A stretch of DNA of 64,000 nucleotides, taken from NCBI GenBank assembly GCA_029582165.1, contig CM055872.1, positions 33,010,261 through 33,074,260 of the forward strand, given 5' to 3'. The notes beneath the pieces were generated by a model. The model ran no database searches. It saw only the letters and a list, made by a program, of their open reading frames with translations, and was not told the origin of the DNA. This DNA comes from Portulaca oleracea. Lineage: Eukaryota > Streptophyta > Magnoliopsida > Caryophyllales > Portulacaceae. The translations under genes were made by a program, and so were the position numbers. Positions 23,317-35,793 of the stretch are shown piece after piece. The first letter of the stretch is position 1, and every line of letters begins with the position of its first letter.

Positions 23317-23717
23317 GGCGAACGAGGAGGCAATTTCTAGGCTGCCTCCGCCACCCTCTCACTAAGAAGAACAATCCAATCACTTCCCCTCTTCTTCTTG
23401 TCCACATTAAAAAACATCTCGAATTCCCTCTGAAGAATAGTCACCATTTGATCTCGTTTCTGTCTTTTGAGTCTAGCCTCCCAGAGTTCTTCAGCAAAAA
23501 ACGAATAGGCTTCATCTCCTTGATCTTCTCCACCCACTTCTTCACTTTTAGTCTGTCGTTGTCTTTTCTTTAGAAGAACATCCACCCTGCCCACAGTTGA
23601 ATCCAAAGAACTAGTTTTTGATGAAACATATTTTTTGAACGTAACCACCCTTTTAACCCCCACAAAAGTTTCTTCGACATTCTCCTGTTTACTATCCTCC
23701 TCCCTCTCAGATTTACC

Positions 23718-26056
23718 TTACACTGGGGGCCAGGAAATGTTATCTTCAACTATATCCGTCTCTCTCCCCCCTCCCATACTAAGAGTATCCTCCGACACAG
23801 ACCCGTTTGGAGTATATTCAAAACAGAACCCCCCTTCCGGCCCAGAATCCGACCCCTGAAGACTGTGGATAAAGGAGGGAGAAATTTCCGACGGCTCCCC
23901 CAACACTTCATAAAGAGGAGATGGTTGATTACTGGACTCCCCCCTTTCATATAAATAGGGTTCCCGTCCCCCCATCCTATTCAGAGGCACATGAGGGTTA
24001 GGATAAACACGCCCCAATAAATGTTGCGACCTAATTCCTCCCGATGCCGACAATACTCCCCCAGTGGCCGCACTTGTACCCACTTCCCTTGAAAAAGACC
24101 TCTCCCTATATGGAAAAGTAGACGAAAAGAATGGGGGGGAATAAGTTGTATCATTATCAAAGGAAAAGACAGAATTTCCCTTAGAGAGGTTACCTGGTTT
24201 TGGCCCCACAGAATTCAGTCGACGAATAGCCGCACGGATAACCTCCCCTTGGTCCTCAGGTGGTCCTGAAGGAGAAAAAGGACATCTTGGAAGCACATGC
24301 ATGTGAGAATCAGTTGGGCCCCCACTTCCATGCAGATAGTTACTGGAGTCACTCGCTGTACGTTGGGGCATGTTCCTCTAAAGTTCCCCCATGCAGTCAT
24401 TCAGGAATATTTCCCTTTGAGGAAAACCAGTACCAGGGCTACCATACACCGAATCTTGATTGTCCCCATGTCCCTGACCACCCCTTCTCTCATTACCCCC
24501 ATCATTCTCCCCCTCTTCATCCCCCTCAACGTCCCCATCAGCCCCCCATTCTCCATATTCCCTCCTCCACCATTGTTGTCATCATCCCTCCCAGCCCCAT
24601 AATTATCCTCATCATCAGCTTCATCACCTCCTTCATCCTCATCACCCCCCTCGTCATCAGCCTCCTCAACTTCCTCAGTTTCGTCTGTATCCTCCATCGG
24701 ATCAGTATCACTATTTTCTTGTCTACCCGCATCCACTCCCATTCCCCTATCCCCACCAACACCTTCATCAACATCCATTAAAGCCTCTACATCATCATCT
24801 CTCATCCCCTGATCCTCCCCCCTCACTCCAGCGGTCTGACCCCTCGAACTCCTACGTCGAACCATTCTTGTCCCAAAAGCCTTCTCCCTCAGACTTCCCC
24901 CCGGACCACCTCTTCGTCTTCTAGCATTACTCGTTTCACCCCTCTCCTTAGACGAGATATTAACAACTGGCCCAAACCCATTCACTCCCACCTCCTCTAC
25001 TTCAAAAAATTTCGGATAATGTAACTCTGGTTCAGACCTATCTGCGTGTTGGCGTCGACCCAGTCTCAAGCAAGTAGTGAGATACCATCGCTTAATAGGG
25101 AAAGCCCTAATCTTAGCAGTATAGAAAGATCCATCCCCATGAATAATGGCATGCCCTAATCGGACTGCCTCAAAAGTCCTACTCTTAACTTCCTCCCCAG
25201 CCACCACTTCAGGCAACAAACACTTAAAGTCATGGTGACCAATTCTACCACACCGTTTACAGAAAATGAAAACATTCTCATACTTGAAGTTCACCCAGTG
25301 AGTTTGACCTTGATCATCTCTAGCATAAGCACCAACAACCAACGACTTCGACAGCTCCACCCGTACTAAAATGCGTACATTGTTGAGTGTGAAGTGCGCC
25401 ACTCCATGAATGTTAACGTCCAAGACCTCACCGAAGGTCCAGACCAACTTTATCGCCGTACTTGCCCATTTCTGCCTAAACGGTAGCCCTTCAAGTTGAA
25501 CCCATAGACAAGCAGACCTGAACTGCACATCGTTAGGCTTCATATTAGGATTAATCTTCTGCAGCACCATAAGCGACCCATCGAAGTTGACGGTATGTTG
25601 AGCCATCATATCAAGGCAGTCCTCCGGGTGCATGAACCAGAAGGAGAAATGCTTTTCTCCCACCTTCTTCACATTAACCGAGCTTCGAGTACCTTAATTC
25701 AAGTCTACCAAGCGTTGAAGCACCCCTTCATCCCAATCCTTTCCATCCGTAACATACCCAATAAAAGTATTATCCAAACACACCTCAACTCCCAGAGGTG
25801 GGGGACTAAGGTCTACCCTAGCTCCCATTCATGGCCCAGAAGGAAACCTTATAGTATCTCGTCTCCCTTGTCCCCTATTCATACTCCCTCTCTTTTTTTG
25901 GAAGGAAAAATAGCTTCTGTGCGAATACCTTGAAACCCTCCCACACCCTCTTGAAAAGGAATGATATGCATACACCCTCTCCCTACCCTGCCTTTTATAG
26001 CTCAAATCCTTTACCCCTTTACCCTCCTTTGTCCATCCTTCGAAAAGGCGGAACAT
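23718..26056 (-). pseudogene. LINE ORF1: DUF4283-type RNA-binding protein with zinc knuckle
   Basis: ORF1 of plant LINEs binds the element RNA. Best frame 24401-25672: FSFWFMHPEDC, VQLEGLPFRQKWAS and the knuckle CKRCGRIGHHDFKC (CX2CX4HX4C) at about 25220-25270. A highly acidic Asp/Glu run lies at ~24600-24730. Upstream, in frame past a stop, is CLDNTFIGYVTDGKDW; an earlier start may lie near 26056. Downstream frame 23718-24371 continues the C-terminal region after a shift at ~24385. Confidence 0.75.
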
Positions 26057-26930
26057 ATAGTGGCACTTCCATCTTTTTACCCTTCTAAAAAGATCGTCCT
26101 GTATTCCCCATTAACTCCCAACTACTTTTCTATCTTCCCCTACAACACATCCCCTCATATCAGATTTTCTTTGAAACCCTCCTCACACACGCCTGCCGCC
26201 CAAGCCCCCTAATCGTCAGCTCCTGCAAAGTAATAACTCCCAACTCCCTTTAAGATTTCAACTACCCAACGAGTCAAACTCCTCTTTAGTCGACACAACT
26301 TCATCAACACACCACCCTTCCTTAACTCACATCAGCCCATTACTCCAACTCCTGATAATGGCGCAACCCTTACAACAACAGGCCCAATCCAGTCCGCCCA
26401 ACTCTCAGACTCCACCGCTCCAAAAGGAAAGGCCCACGACTCCTTCACTTGGCGAGCCTACACACCAGCCAAGACCTCAGCCCAAACAACCCCAACCTTA
26501 CTTCTTATCAGCCGTTCCGTAGAGAATTCTAGAACTCCTTCTCTGTTCAGCAACTACCACTCCCTCCTGCCACACCAACTAACAACCACACCCCTCCACC
26601 CCTCAGATCACCCCCGGCATTGGGCCACACACCCAAGCTAATCAGCACCCACCACTCTAGGACCCTGCCCTATACCACAAGAACTCACCTAGTAACCCCT
26701 TCGACTCCCTTGAACCAGACCCAACCTTCGTGTAGACTTTATTGGAACCCCTACCTCAGCTCCAGAGGCACACTTACCCCTTAGATCACCCACCGTACGA
26801 CAAAACACCCACACCACAGGAACTCCTACGCAAACCAGGAAAAGCTAGACTCTAGCAAGACCACTCAAAGCTTCGAAATTCTAGAGAGAAGGGAGAGCTT
26901 CTCTCTTTAGAATATAGGTTTGAAAACAAA
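26057..26930 (-). other. Probable LINE 5' UTR
   Basis: No coding homology. The plus strand is C/A-rich with little G until ~26890, where 'ctagagagaagggagagct' and its near mirror form a short palindromic region. Assigned to the LINE only by position. Confidence 0.4.
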
Positions 26931-27260
26931 AACTTGAAAAGCAAACAACTTCTTCTGTTGGAAGATTGTTGTTGTAGTTGTATAAAATTACTTTTGCTTA
27001 TATTGATTAGCTGACATGTCATAAATTTAGATATTTAGCCTATTCATCTTCTCGGTGTGCCACGTAAGATCGTCACCAAGTCCACCACCATCGAAACTAT
27101 CTTGGGTGCATTATGGTACAACACCTCTAAAAATTTAGTGCATTATTATCCAAGGTCAAAGTTTAATATATTATTATCTGATACTTCAAAAGTGCAGCCT
27201 ATTAGCGTTCAAAAATCTTATTGAATATATATAAGGACAATTTAGGCACCATTCTTTTAT
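26931..27260. other. AT-rich spacer
   Basis: No gene or repeat boundary recognised. It carries ordinary intergenic plant sequence up to the GCGGT cluster. Confidence 0.4.
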
Positions 27261-27330
27261 GCGGTAGAATTGCGGTGCGGTGGGTTGCGGTGCGGTGAAC
27301 TGCGGTGGGTTGCAGTAGGTTGCGGTAAGG
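27261..27330. repeat. GCGGT-rich direct repeats, left of the Tat insertion
   Basis: Many irregular gcggt / ttgcggtg / gttgcagta words. A similar cluster in the same orientation lies at 54455-54507, immediately past the Tat 3' LTR. The two were adjacent before the insertion. Confidence 0.7.
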
Positions 27331-27368
27331 TAATTGGAAATATTTGGGATTTTAATAGAAAGGTAAAT

Positions 27369-27373
27369 AGTAG
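27369..27373. repeat. Tat target site duplication, left (agtag)
   Basis: Five bases directly before the 5' LTR (TGTAGGAGGC). Identical to 54450-54454 after the 3' LTR end (..TGTTTACA). Confidence 0.8.
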
Positions 27374-28015
27374 TGTAGGAGGCAAAAATTTATCGCCAAA
27401 TCATAAAATGACACGTGGAAAATAAATAAATTTATTCGGCTCAGTATTATCCGCCAGGAGTAAAATTAATTACAGCGGTCCATTTAATTAAATTTTAAAT
27501 GGAAATATATCATGGTCAATAGTGTCGCGACACGTGTCAATTATGATGCAGAAAATCATAATTATTTCTTTATTTTAAATAAAGAGATAATAAATTAATT
27601 TAGGCCCAAGCCCAAATCCCGACTCAAACCCTAGGCAACCCTAGGCCTTCTGAGCCTATAAATAGGGGTTCTCTCCCTCATTTTAAAGACACACGACATT
27701 CTACATCTGACATTCGACATTCTGCACTCCAAAGCCTTCAGAAGATCAAACAGCTAGTGACCTCCAACTACCAAGCGTCAAGGATCAAGGTCGACAAAAG
27801 TTCAAGATCAAAAGCTCCAAGTTCTCAACTTGTCAAGATGATGGACTCCAGCTGAGCTCTTCAGCTCAACCTTCAAGGAGATTGAATCAGAGGAATACTT
27901 TCTTGTATTTAATCCAGAGATTGTACCCTCTTAAATTCAAATATTAATACAAATTATATATTTGTTTCTAAATTTCTTGTCTTTATTTATTTCAGGCTCG
28001 AAACTTGTGTTTACA
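27374..28015 (+). repeat. Tat 5' LTR
   Basis: Begins TGTAGGAGGC and ends TGTTTACA. It contains a TATA box (tataaata, 27657-27664) followed by 'ggggttctctccctcattt', the likely start region of the element RNA. Same layout as 53760-54449, which has a ~48-bp extra stretch. Confidence 0.9.
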
Positions 28016-28018
28016 AAT

Positions 28019-28037
28019 TTAGCACGCTCGGTGGGAC
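28019..28037 (+). promoter_or_regulatory. Candidate Tat primer binding site
   Basis: ttagcacgctcggtgggac lies three bases past the LTR end, where the PBS must be. It resembles the 'gcacgc.cggtgggac' sites of related plant elements. The tRNA was not identified. Confidence 0.6.
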
Positions 28038-28076
28038 AACTCTGCCTCTCATCTCTTTCTCCAAGAAGTTCAATTC

Positions 28077-30041
28077 ATGTTCGACGCAAGCGACGCGATC
28101 ACACCCAAGAAAGTTTTTTCTCAACCCTCAACAAAGTGGAGTGTTCAAGCTTCATCCCAAGGGTCAACGACTACGAGTGCTACATCAAGCGGAGTAATGA
28201 CTCGAAGGATGGCGAAGGTTGACGTCGCCGCTACTGCGATTTCTGCTCTGCTGGAAGAACCAACTATTAAGGCACCAACCTCATCACAGAAGAGTTTGGC
28301 TGTTGATTCCAACCTTCAGGGAATGCCTCAAATGACTCCTCACTCTCGGAGGTCAAGCACTGCAAATACCTTTAGCTCAATCATGACTACCCCGCGTGGA
28401 ATGGACGAACTCTAAACTCGCAACAACCCGATCTTCAAGTCTAAGGACTTTGAAGGCCAAGACTACTCCACCGAAGATTCTTCCCCAATGACTGAAGAGG
28501 AATCTATCTTCTCGGAGGCTGAAATTGAGTCTACTCAAAATGTCATCATGCCAGTGATGACAACTGGCGCTTCTAACATGGACATGGGAAAAAAGATTGC
28601 AGAGTTAGAGGTTACACTAAGAAGACTTGCTAATGAAAGAGAAGATAAAGACAAAAAGATCGACGGACAAAGCAAACAGATCGGGAAACTGATGAGGAAG
28701 ATAGAGAAGGGCCCTTATGAAGAGTCTGATGAAGAAACTGACAAGGAGAAATCTGACAAAGAGTCTTCTAAGGGTGATGGTGACGGCGACGGTGAAAAAA
28801 ATAAGGTCTCGTCTTCAGGATCAATGAATGCGGAAGAGATCCAGAGTATGATTGCCAATGCAGTAAGGGCTCAACTCGGAGAGGCATCGAACAAGAGTCA
28901 CTTGTACACAAAGCCCTACACGAAGAGGATCGATGCGCTTCGGATGCCACTCAACTATCAACCCCCGAAGTTCAACCAGTTTGATGGCAATGGCAACCCC
29001 AAGCAACACGTTGCGCATTTCATCGAGACTTGCAGCAATGCAGGGACGGAAGGAGATCAACTGGTGAAGCAGTTTATTCGATCATTGAAAGGGATAGCAC
29101 TCGAATGGTACACGGATTTGGAACTCGAGTCTATCAACAACTGGAAAGAAATAGAGCGAGAGTTCCTCAACCGGTTCTACAACACTCAACGTGTTGTTTG
29201 CATGACGGAGCTGACAAATACCAAACAATGGGAGGGGGAGCCAGTCCTTGAATACATCCATCGTTGGAGGGCTCTTAGTCTCGAGTGCAAAGATCGCCTC
29301 TCTGAGGCTTCAGCTGTCGACATGTCCACTCAAGGGATGCACTGGGAGCTGCTTTACGTCCTCAAAATGGTCAAGCGAAGGACTTTCCAAGAGTTGGCAA
29401 CCAAGGCACATGATATGGACATAACCGTAGAGAGTCGACGGGGAAAGTCTTCATCTTCGTCCGAAGTAAGAAAAGGTACTAACGAGTACAAGAAGAATGT
29501 GAAGTCGGTGAAGACTTCAAAGAGGGATTCCATGTCTGTTTCAACTACAACTGAGGAGCCAGTTCGAATCTCTGACAAACCCAAACAAGAAAGCAGAAAA
29601 ATCGCATTATCGAGGAATGATGCTAAGAAACGTCCTACGTTGAAGGAGCTACAAGTGAAGAAATACCCGTTCCCTGATTCGGACTTGTCTGGAATGCTTG
29701 ATGACTTGCTGGAGAAGGGTGTTATCGAGCTCTCGCAACCAAAGAGGCCGGAAGAAGCGGGAAGCACAAACGACTCGAGGTACTACCGCTATCATAGGGT
29801 AGTCAGTCACCCTCTCGAGAAATGTATTACCCTGAAAGAGCGCATCATGAAGTTAGCTGAAGAAGGGAGGATAATTTTGGACTTGGACAATAATGTTGAA
29901 ACTAATTGCATTTCGGCACACCCGGCTCCATATGACAAAGAAGATCTCGTGATGATCCAGTTCGGGAGCCAAGAGCCAATCTTCATCCCCATTCTAGCTC
30001 GAACCTCTCAAGAGAAACATAATGAGCGCCAAAATGTCTAG
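28077..30041 (+). pseudogene. Tat gag, one in-frame stop in the N-terminal region
   Basis: Starts at the ATG 28077 (MFDASDAITPKK). Frame is open to 28412, has TAA at 28413-28415, then is open in the same frame to 30041. Domains: coiled-coil and acidic/Lys region (~28580-28800), gag core from PPKFNQFDGNGNPKQHV with HFIETCSNAGTEG, QFIRSLKGIALEWYTDL and REFLNRFYNTQRVV (~28970-29300), then a Ser/Lys linker. Next comes YYRYHRVVSHPLEKC, which stands where Tat proteins carry YCKYHR..SHP..C; the first Cys is replaced by Tyr here. Reading continues past a shift at ~30040 into 30053-30553. Capsid function is inferred from the family. Confidence 0.85.
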
Positions 30042-30052
30042 AGAAAGAAGGA

Positions 30053-31354
30053 GGATGGACTCTTGTCATGCGGAGGAAAGTTAGGATAAACGACAGGGTT
30101 CAAATGCCATCGTCTCGCAAAAGAAAGCAATAGGAAGGGAAGAGAAATTCTCAACCAGCTGGGCAAGGAAAGAAGGTCGCTAGCTCAAGGAAGCAGTTGG
30201 TTCAACCCTCTGGGTCGTTCGAGCAAGATTTTCGTCCTCTCACCTTAGAAGAATACTTTCCATGGGAATCCCTAGGAAAGGTTGACGAAGTTGTGGTGAA
30301 CATGGTCTCCTGTTCCGAGCTCGAAGATGAGGACAACGAAGTAAAGAACCAAGATCTTCTTCAAAAAGCTACGGATAAAACTCTAAGAGTGTTGGAGGCC
30401 TTACCAGCACGAATGGCATGGGAGCAAATCTTTCATCTTCCCGAAGATATGCGTCGTCATGTTGCCACTACATTGCAACACCCCGAGGTTTACGCCGATA
30501 AGGTTCAAGATGTGAGGGAATCGTTCGTCACTTTCACACAGTGTGTTTCCTGAAACACATCCATCGCCTTCACTGACGATGACATACTTCTAGGCTCCAA
30601 GCTCCATAATCGTCCTTTATTTGTATCCGGCTACATCCGTGGACAGAAGGTCAAACGCATTTCGGTTGATGGAGAATCTGCGGTGAATATCATGCCAAAG
30701 TCGACGATGTCGGAATTGGGGATCACAATTGAAGAGCTCTCCAAGAGTCGTACAATGATACAGGGTTCAACCTCGAAGGTCAACGAGCACTCGGGATGAT
30801 TCGGGTTGAGCTAACGATAGGTGATTTGTCTACAACTTCAATTTTTCATGTCATCGACTCTAAGACTTCCTACAAGTTGTTGTTGGGGAGACCGTGGCTA
30901 CATGAGCATGGCATCGTAGCTTCCACCTTACATCAATGTTTGAAGTATTATAGAGGTGGAGAAAGAAAGATAGATGGTGATGTTAAGCCTTTTAATAGGG
31001 TCGAATCCCACTTTATAGATGCAAGATTCTTTGAGGAGACTGTGACGTTTAAGGAGGCGATTCCCTCGTCAATTGCCTCCACAGGCAAAAGGGTCTTGAC
31101 GAAAGATGATGAGGTAATGACAGACGATAGACGGGAGGTACCGCATAAAGAGGAAATGTCAGTGGCACTCTCCGAACAGGCCAATAAGCAAGTTGCTCCA
31201 TCATCTGGCGCGGTGCTACCAGTTCTAAGGTACATACCTAAGTCTCGCCGAAAGGAGGGGGAATCTCCTTTTGCCGAATATACAATTGGAAGCTCGAAGA
31301 AGGCGTCTAGTAAGAAAGTCATTGAGGAGGGTCTAAGTGCACTCAAAGCAAACA
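30053..31354 (+). pseudogene. Tat gag tail and aspartic protease, broken
   Basis: 30197-30553 reads LEEYFPWESLGKVDEVVVNM, then a stop. From ~30560 the text SIAFTDDDILLGSKLHNRPL leads into the protease: RISVDGESAVNIMPKSTM has the catalytic Asp-Gly, but Glu replaces the usual second Gly. After a shift at ~30785, IRVELTIGDLSTTSIFHVID and YKLLLGRPWLHEHG complete the fold. The frame ends where chromovirus LTR sequence begins (~31355). RT and RNase H are absent. Confidence 0.85.
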
Positions 31355-32510
31355 TCAAGCCACTCAGCAGTCCAAAGTTCCAGCAGGAGGTTCTTAGCAT
31401 CACCAGCAGCCACCACCCCACCAACAGCATCCATCCAGACTTGTTACACCATTGTAAAGCAAGCTCTGGCATTTGCAGCCACTCAGCCCATCAGCATTGG
31501 TCATCCAGACCAATTCCAGTTCCCAGCAGCAACAGTCCAAGCAGCTGACTTTCTCAATGTTGTATCTCTTGATTGAGGAAGTTTTAGCCAATATTTCCTA
31601 GGAGTTTTTGTTCTTTGCCATGTCCTTTTCAAGTCCAAGCCAAGTCCCAACATGATCAAGCATGGCACGAGTAAGATTCAGAGGACAGAACAACCAATCC
31701 CAGCAGGGTTGTTTATCAGTTTTTCCAGAACCCCAGTTCTAGGGCTATGTATTTTGATTTCTGTTCCAAGGGGTTGTTTTGGTCTTTCCAGCATGATATT
31801 AACCTGTTGAGATTACTTCCAGGTTAGCATTGGCGTGGGAATTACCTCAGTAACTTAGTTTTTACCCCTTAGGAGAGGAAAGCTTCCTATTGGCCCTTTT
31901 TGCCACCCTTTTGGCATTTGGTCCAATCAGAGCTTAGCTCAGTAATTTCCTTTTATTTTCTTACAGTTTGTACTCAAGATCATTAGGATATAATTATATG
32001 TATTAGTTGCAGGCTTTGTAGCTTAGGATAATCCAGGGAGATTAGGTAGAATGCTTATGTTTAAGCAACTGCCAATCAAACTGATTAGCCTTCTTTATAT
32101 TCTGAAGTTTTCTATCAATGAAGGTATCTCAGTGTTCATTCAATAGTATTCTCGAGTGTCTTAGTACCTCTGAAAGTTTGTGAGTGTCCTATAACTCTCA
32201 ATCTTGGTTCAACTGGCCTCACATCGAAATTGGCAAATCCAGCAAGTGTAAACTGAGCTTGATCATCCATACTTTCGTGTATCTGTAGAGGCATGTATGT
32301 GAGAGTCCCTTGCCCTTGATTGCAGTTGTGGTGTATCTGTATCAACTGTAAGCAAGTCTATCCCTCTTACTCTATTGTTGGGTTGTCTTCTATTCCAGCT
32401 TGTTGCTTTCTATCAGTTATTGCAAAGTTCAAGCATCCAGTTGTGTGTTTGTGTGACTGTATGGTGTGTTCTAGCTCAACACTCTGATCTTAGTGAGTTA
32501 GCATACATCA
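31355..32510 (+). repeat. Chromovirus 5' LTR, 5'-shortened
   Basis: Matches 37195-38309 from 'caagccactcagcag' to ..gcatacatca, with a ~55-bp extra stretch near 31410-31465 and few substitutions. The first ~190 bases expected from the right LTR are missing. Confidence 0.8.
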
Positions 32511-32512
32511 TC

Positions 32513-32525
32513 TTGGTATTAGAGC
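32513..32525 (+). promoter_or_regulatory. Primer binding site (initiator tRNA-Met variant)
   Basis: ttggtattagagc, two bases past the LTR end. One base differs from the usual TGGTATCAGAGC used by the array elements. Confidence 0.8.
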
Positions 32526-32566
32526 ATTATGTTCTATCTTGGAGTGTGTTTGCTTGTTTTAGCAAA

Positions 32567-33671
32567 ATGGCCGGAACTAGTAAAACACCACAGGAAGTCT
32601 TAGAACAAACCCTGAAAGAGAAGGAAGAAGTAGAATAGAAAATGAAATTTTTGAGTAAGCAGTTGAATTACTATATGAGATTGCATAGACATCAGTTGAA
32701 TAAGGAGACTGATGATGAGATGGAGAAAGGAGAAGGTGAGAATCCTTTCAGTAGGACAGGGAGAGGAGGTCGAGGTCCTAGACCTACACCCAGGAGAAGG
32801 AGAAGGATAATAAGATCACCTAGAGTCAGTGAGCCTGAGGAAAACAGTGAGAGTGAAAGAGAAGTAAGGAGGGAAGATAGGAGGGTTGAGAAACTTGATT
32901 TCAAGATTGATATACCTGAGTATGCAGGAGAACTAGACCCTGATGTTTTCCTAGATTGGTTCTGCATGAGAAAGAGTCTTTGATTTGAAGGAGGTCTCGG
33001 AAGAAAACAAGGTGAAGTTAGTAGCCTTAAAGTTAAAAAAATATGCTTCTACTTGGTGGACTAATCTGCAGAGAAGGAGAATGGAGATTGGAGACGCCAG
33101 AGTAAGTACCTGGCTTGAGATGAGGCAAAAACTGAAGGAGAAGTTCCTTCCAGACAATTACATGAAGGAGAACTACAACAAGTTGCAGCATTTTGTGCAG
33201 GGAAGCAAGTCAGTAGAAGAGTACACAAAGGAGTTTGAGCACTTGCTTTGGAAGTGTAATATGCAAGAGAATGAAGTGCAAACCTATATCAGGTATCTTG
33301 CAGGCTTGAATGAAGGCATCAAGAACATTGTAGAGCTGCAGGTATATGATTCCCTTGATGAGCTAAGTTCTCTGGCTCACAAAGTGGAACAACAGAAGAA
33401 GTCTAGAGCAAAGGACTACAGCAGCAGCAGATATCCAGCCAAACCTTATGCACCACCCAAACCAAACCCTTACAAACCTTATAATGCCCCACAAAAGACC
33501 TATCCACCCTCACTTCCACCTCAAACCAGAAATCCAGCCCCAAGACTCCCACAAAATCAACCACAAAATTCCCCACAAAGAACCCCAGCCCCTATCAGCA
33601 GGCCTTATACAGAGAGAAGATGTTTCAGGTGTTAAGGACTAGGGCACATTGCCTCAGAATGTCCAAACAAG
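32567..33671 (+). pseudogene. Chromovirus gag with zinc knuckle, broken
   Basis: ATG at 32567 (MAGTSKTPQEVLEQ). TAG at 32636, then on through a basic/acidic linker to DFKIDIPEYAGELDPDVFLDWF. A shift at ~32970 follows, then LKEVSEENKVKLVALKLKKYA.WW, FLPDNYMKENYNKLQHF and GSKSVEEYTKEFEHLL, the chromovirus gag core. The knuckle reads CFRC(stop)GLGHIASEC, so TAA at 33633 interrupts a CCHC box. Confidence 0.85.
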
Positions 33672-33674
33672 AGA

Positions 33675-34270
33675 ATGGTTACTCTTGCTGAGTACCAAGC
33701 AGCTTTGTTTATTGATCCTGAAAATGTGCAGGAAGAAGAACAAGAGTATGCAGAGCATGAACATGACCCTATCTATGTTGATGAGGTTATAGAAGAAGGT
33801 CCAGATGAGGGAGAAAAGCTTGTGATCAGAAGAGTTCTAAGCAGTTCAGCAGTAGAGGAAGCAGAAGAGGAGAGGGAGAATATCTTTCATACAAGATGCA
33901 CTCTTGGAGGGAAAGTATGCTCGATAATGTGACGATGGAAGTCGATCTAACGCAAAGATCCAAAGACTATGGTGAAGAAGCTAAGTCTGGCAACCAAGCC
34001 CCACCCAGCTCCATATACCATCCAGTGGCTCAGTTCAGGCAAAGGTATCAAAGTTTCTGTTAGATGCCTTGTTGCTTTTTCAATTGGTCAATCATACAAA
34101 GATGAGGTCTGGTGTGATGTCTTACCTATGGATGCATGTCATTTGCTTTTTGGTCGACCTTGGTTGTATGATAGATCAGTAAATCACTGTGGAAGAGTTA
34201 ATACCTATACCCTGACCCTAAACAATAGAAAGATTGTCCTAACCCCCATGAAACCCTCACATTTAACCAA
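33675..34270 (+). pseudogene. Chromovirus protease, active site destroyed
   Basis: ENIFHTRCTLGGKVCSIM is followed by a stop at 33930 exactly where Asp-Gly-Gly-Ser should come. The rest (VKKLSLATKPHPAPYTIQW, VAFSIGQSY, LFGRPWLYDRSV) resumes at 33969 in another frame. Confidence 0.85.
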
Positions 34271-34369
34271 AAAAGCCAAAACCTTGTGTCTTGAACCTAG
34301 TCTTGATGTGTTGCTTTTATCTGATCATCATGAGAAGGACTTGATCCTTTTAGACCTTGAAGAACCCTC

Positions 34370-35793
34370 AGCACCACAAAATGACCACCCTTTATTCCTA
34401 CCCTTACTTCAGCAGTTTCAGCATGTATTTCCTGATGAAATGCCACCTGGTTTGCCACCTAAAAGGGATATCCACCACAAAATTGATTTAGTGCCTGGAT
34501 CAGTGTTACCTAATAAGCCAGCTTATAGGATGACACCAGCAGATACCAATGAGATACAGAGGCAGGTTGATGAGTTATTGGAGAAGGGAATGATTAGGGA
34601 GAGTCTAAGTCCATGTGCAGTCCCAGCCTTGTTAGTGCCTAAGAAATATGGAAGCCAAAGAATGTGTATTGATTGCAGGGCTATTAACAAGATCACAATC
34701 AAGTATAGGTACCCTATACCTAGACTTGAAGACATGTTGGATGAGTTACATGGGTCGTGATCTTTCTAAGATTGATTTGAGGAGTGGATGCTACCAGATA
34801 AGGATCTATGAGGGAGATGAGTGGAAAACAACATTTAAGACCAAGGGAGGGTTGTTTGAATGGTTGGTCATGCCTTTTGGTCTGACTAATGCCCCATCTA
34901 CATTCATGAGACTCATGAATCAGGTCCTTAAGCCACTCATAGGCAAGAGTGTTGTGGTATACTTTGATGATATTCTCGTCTATAGCAGGTCTGAGCAAGA
35001 GTATGTCAAGCATTTGCAGGAGGTTTTAACCATTTTAAGCAGGGAGGAGTTATTTGGGAATCTCAAGAAGTGTCACTTCTTTACATCCCAAGTGAACTTC
35101 TTGGGCTACATTGTTACAGCAGCAGGTATTCAGGTTGATGATGAGAAGATTCAAGCAATCAGGGAGTGGCATGTGCCCACTTCTATTCATCAAGTCAGGA
35201 GCTTCCATGGCCTGACTTCATTTTACATGAGATTTGTCAAGAATTTCAGCACCATTTTGGCACCAATGACTAAAGTGGTGAAAGGGAAGTCCTTTATTTG
35301 GACAGCAGCAGCCCAGAAAGCCTTTAAAGAAGTCAAGGAGAGGCTCACTTCAAATCTAGCACTACCTACCGGCAAAGTTTTTGAAGTAGAATGTGATACT
35401 TCAGGAGTTGGCATTGGAGCAGTATTGACTCAAGAGGGCAAGCCAGTTGCCTATTTCAGTGAAAAGCTAAATGATGCCAAGAAGAAATACAACACCTATG
35501 ACAAAGAGTTCTATGCCATCATCAGAGCTCTTCAACACTGGAGGCATTACCTTATTGGAGCAGAATTCATACTTCACAGTGATCATGAGGCCTTGAAGTT
35601 CATTCAAGGGCAGCACAAGCTCAATACCAAGCATGCTGCTTGGGTAGAGTATATGCAGCAGTTTCACTTCATGATCCACCATAAATCAAGAGTGCTAAAC
35701 AAGGGAGCAGATGTATTGAGTAGAAGGTACATGTTGCTTCATATGCTTGATTCTAGAATTATTGATTTTGAGCATTTGAAAGCTTTGTATTAG
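34370..35793 (+). pseudogene. Chromovirus reverse transcriptase and RNase H
   Basis: RT: HHKIDLVPGSVLPNKPAYRM, ALLVPKKYGSQRMCIDCRAI, a one-base shift at ~34750, then LSKIDLRSGCYQIRI, MPFGLTNAPSTFMRLMN and the intact catalytic VVYFDDILVYS at ~34960. RNase H: FEVECDTSGVGIGAVL, YDKEFYAII, LHSDHEALKF and ADVLSRR, with the expected Asp/Glu/Asp residues. Ends at TAG 35791, which separates it from integrase. Apart from the shift the enzyme core is well kept. Confidence 0.9.

Larger units (their letters stand above)
20838..26930 (-). mobile_element. LINE (L1-type), 3' end missing
   Basis: On the minus strand the order is a possible 5' UTR (to ~26930), ORF1 (~26056-23718), then ORF2 with endonuclease and RT (23316-20838). 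The RT breaks off after the segment TWKFRMLSMAGKLVLINAVL, so the RT C-terminus, 3' UTR and poly(A) are absent. LINEs normally lose the 5' end, so this 3' loss reflects later rearrangement at the junction with Tat gag. The 5' limit is inferred from a C/T- and purine-patterned 'agagagaagctctcccttctctc' -like start near 26890-26930. Confidence 0.7.

Noticed and set aside
23635..26212. Plus-strand Pro/Ser/His-rich frames
   Set aside because: Antisense of LINE ORF1; the minus strand carries DUF4283 text and a zinc knuckle.
31337..31591. Frames overlapping the chromovirus 5' LTR start
   Set aside because: They cross the Tat/LTR junction; the LTR part is non-coding.
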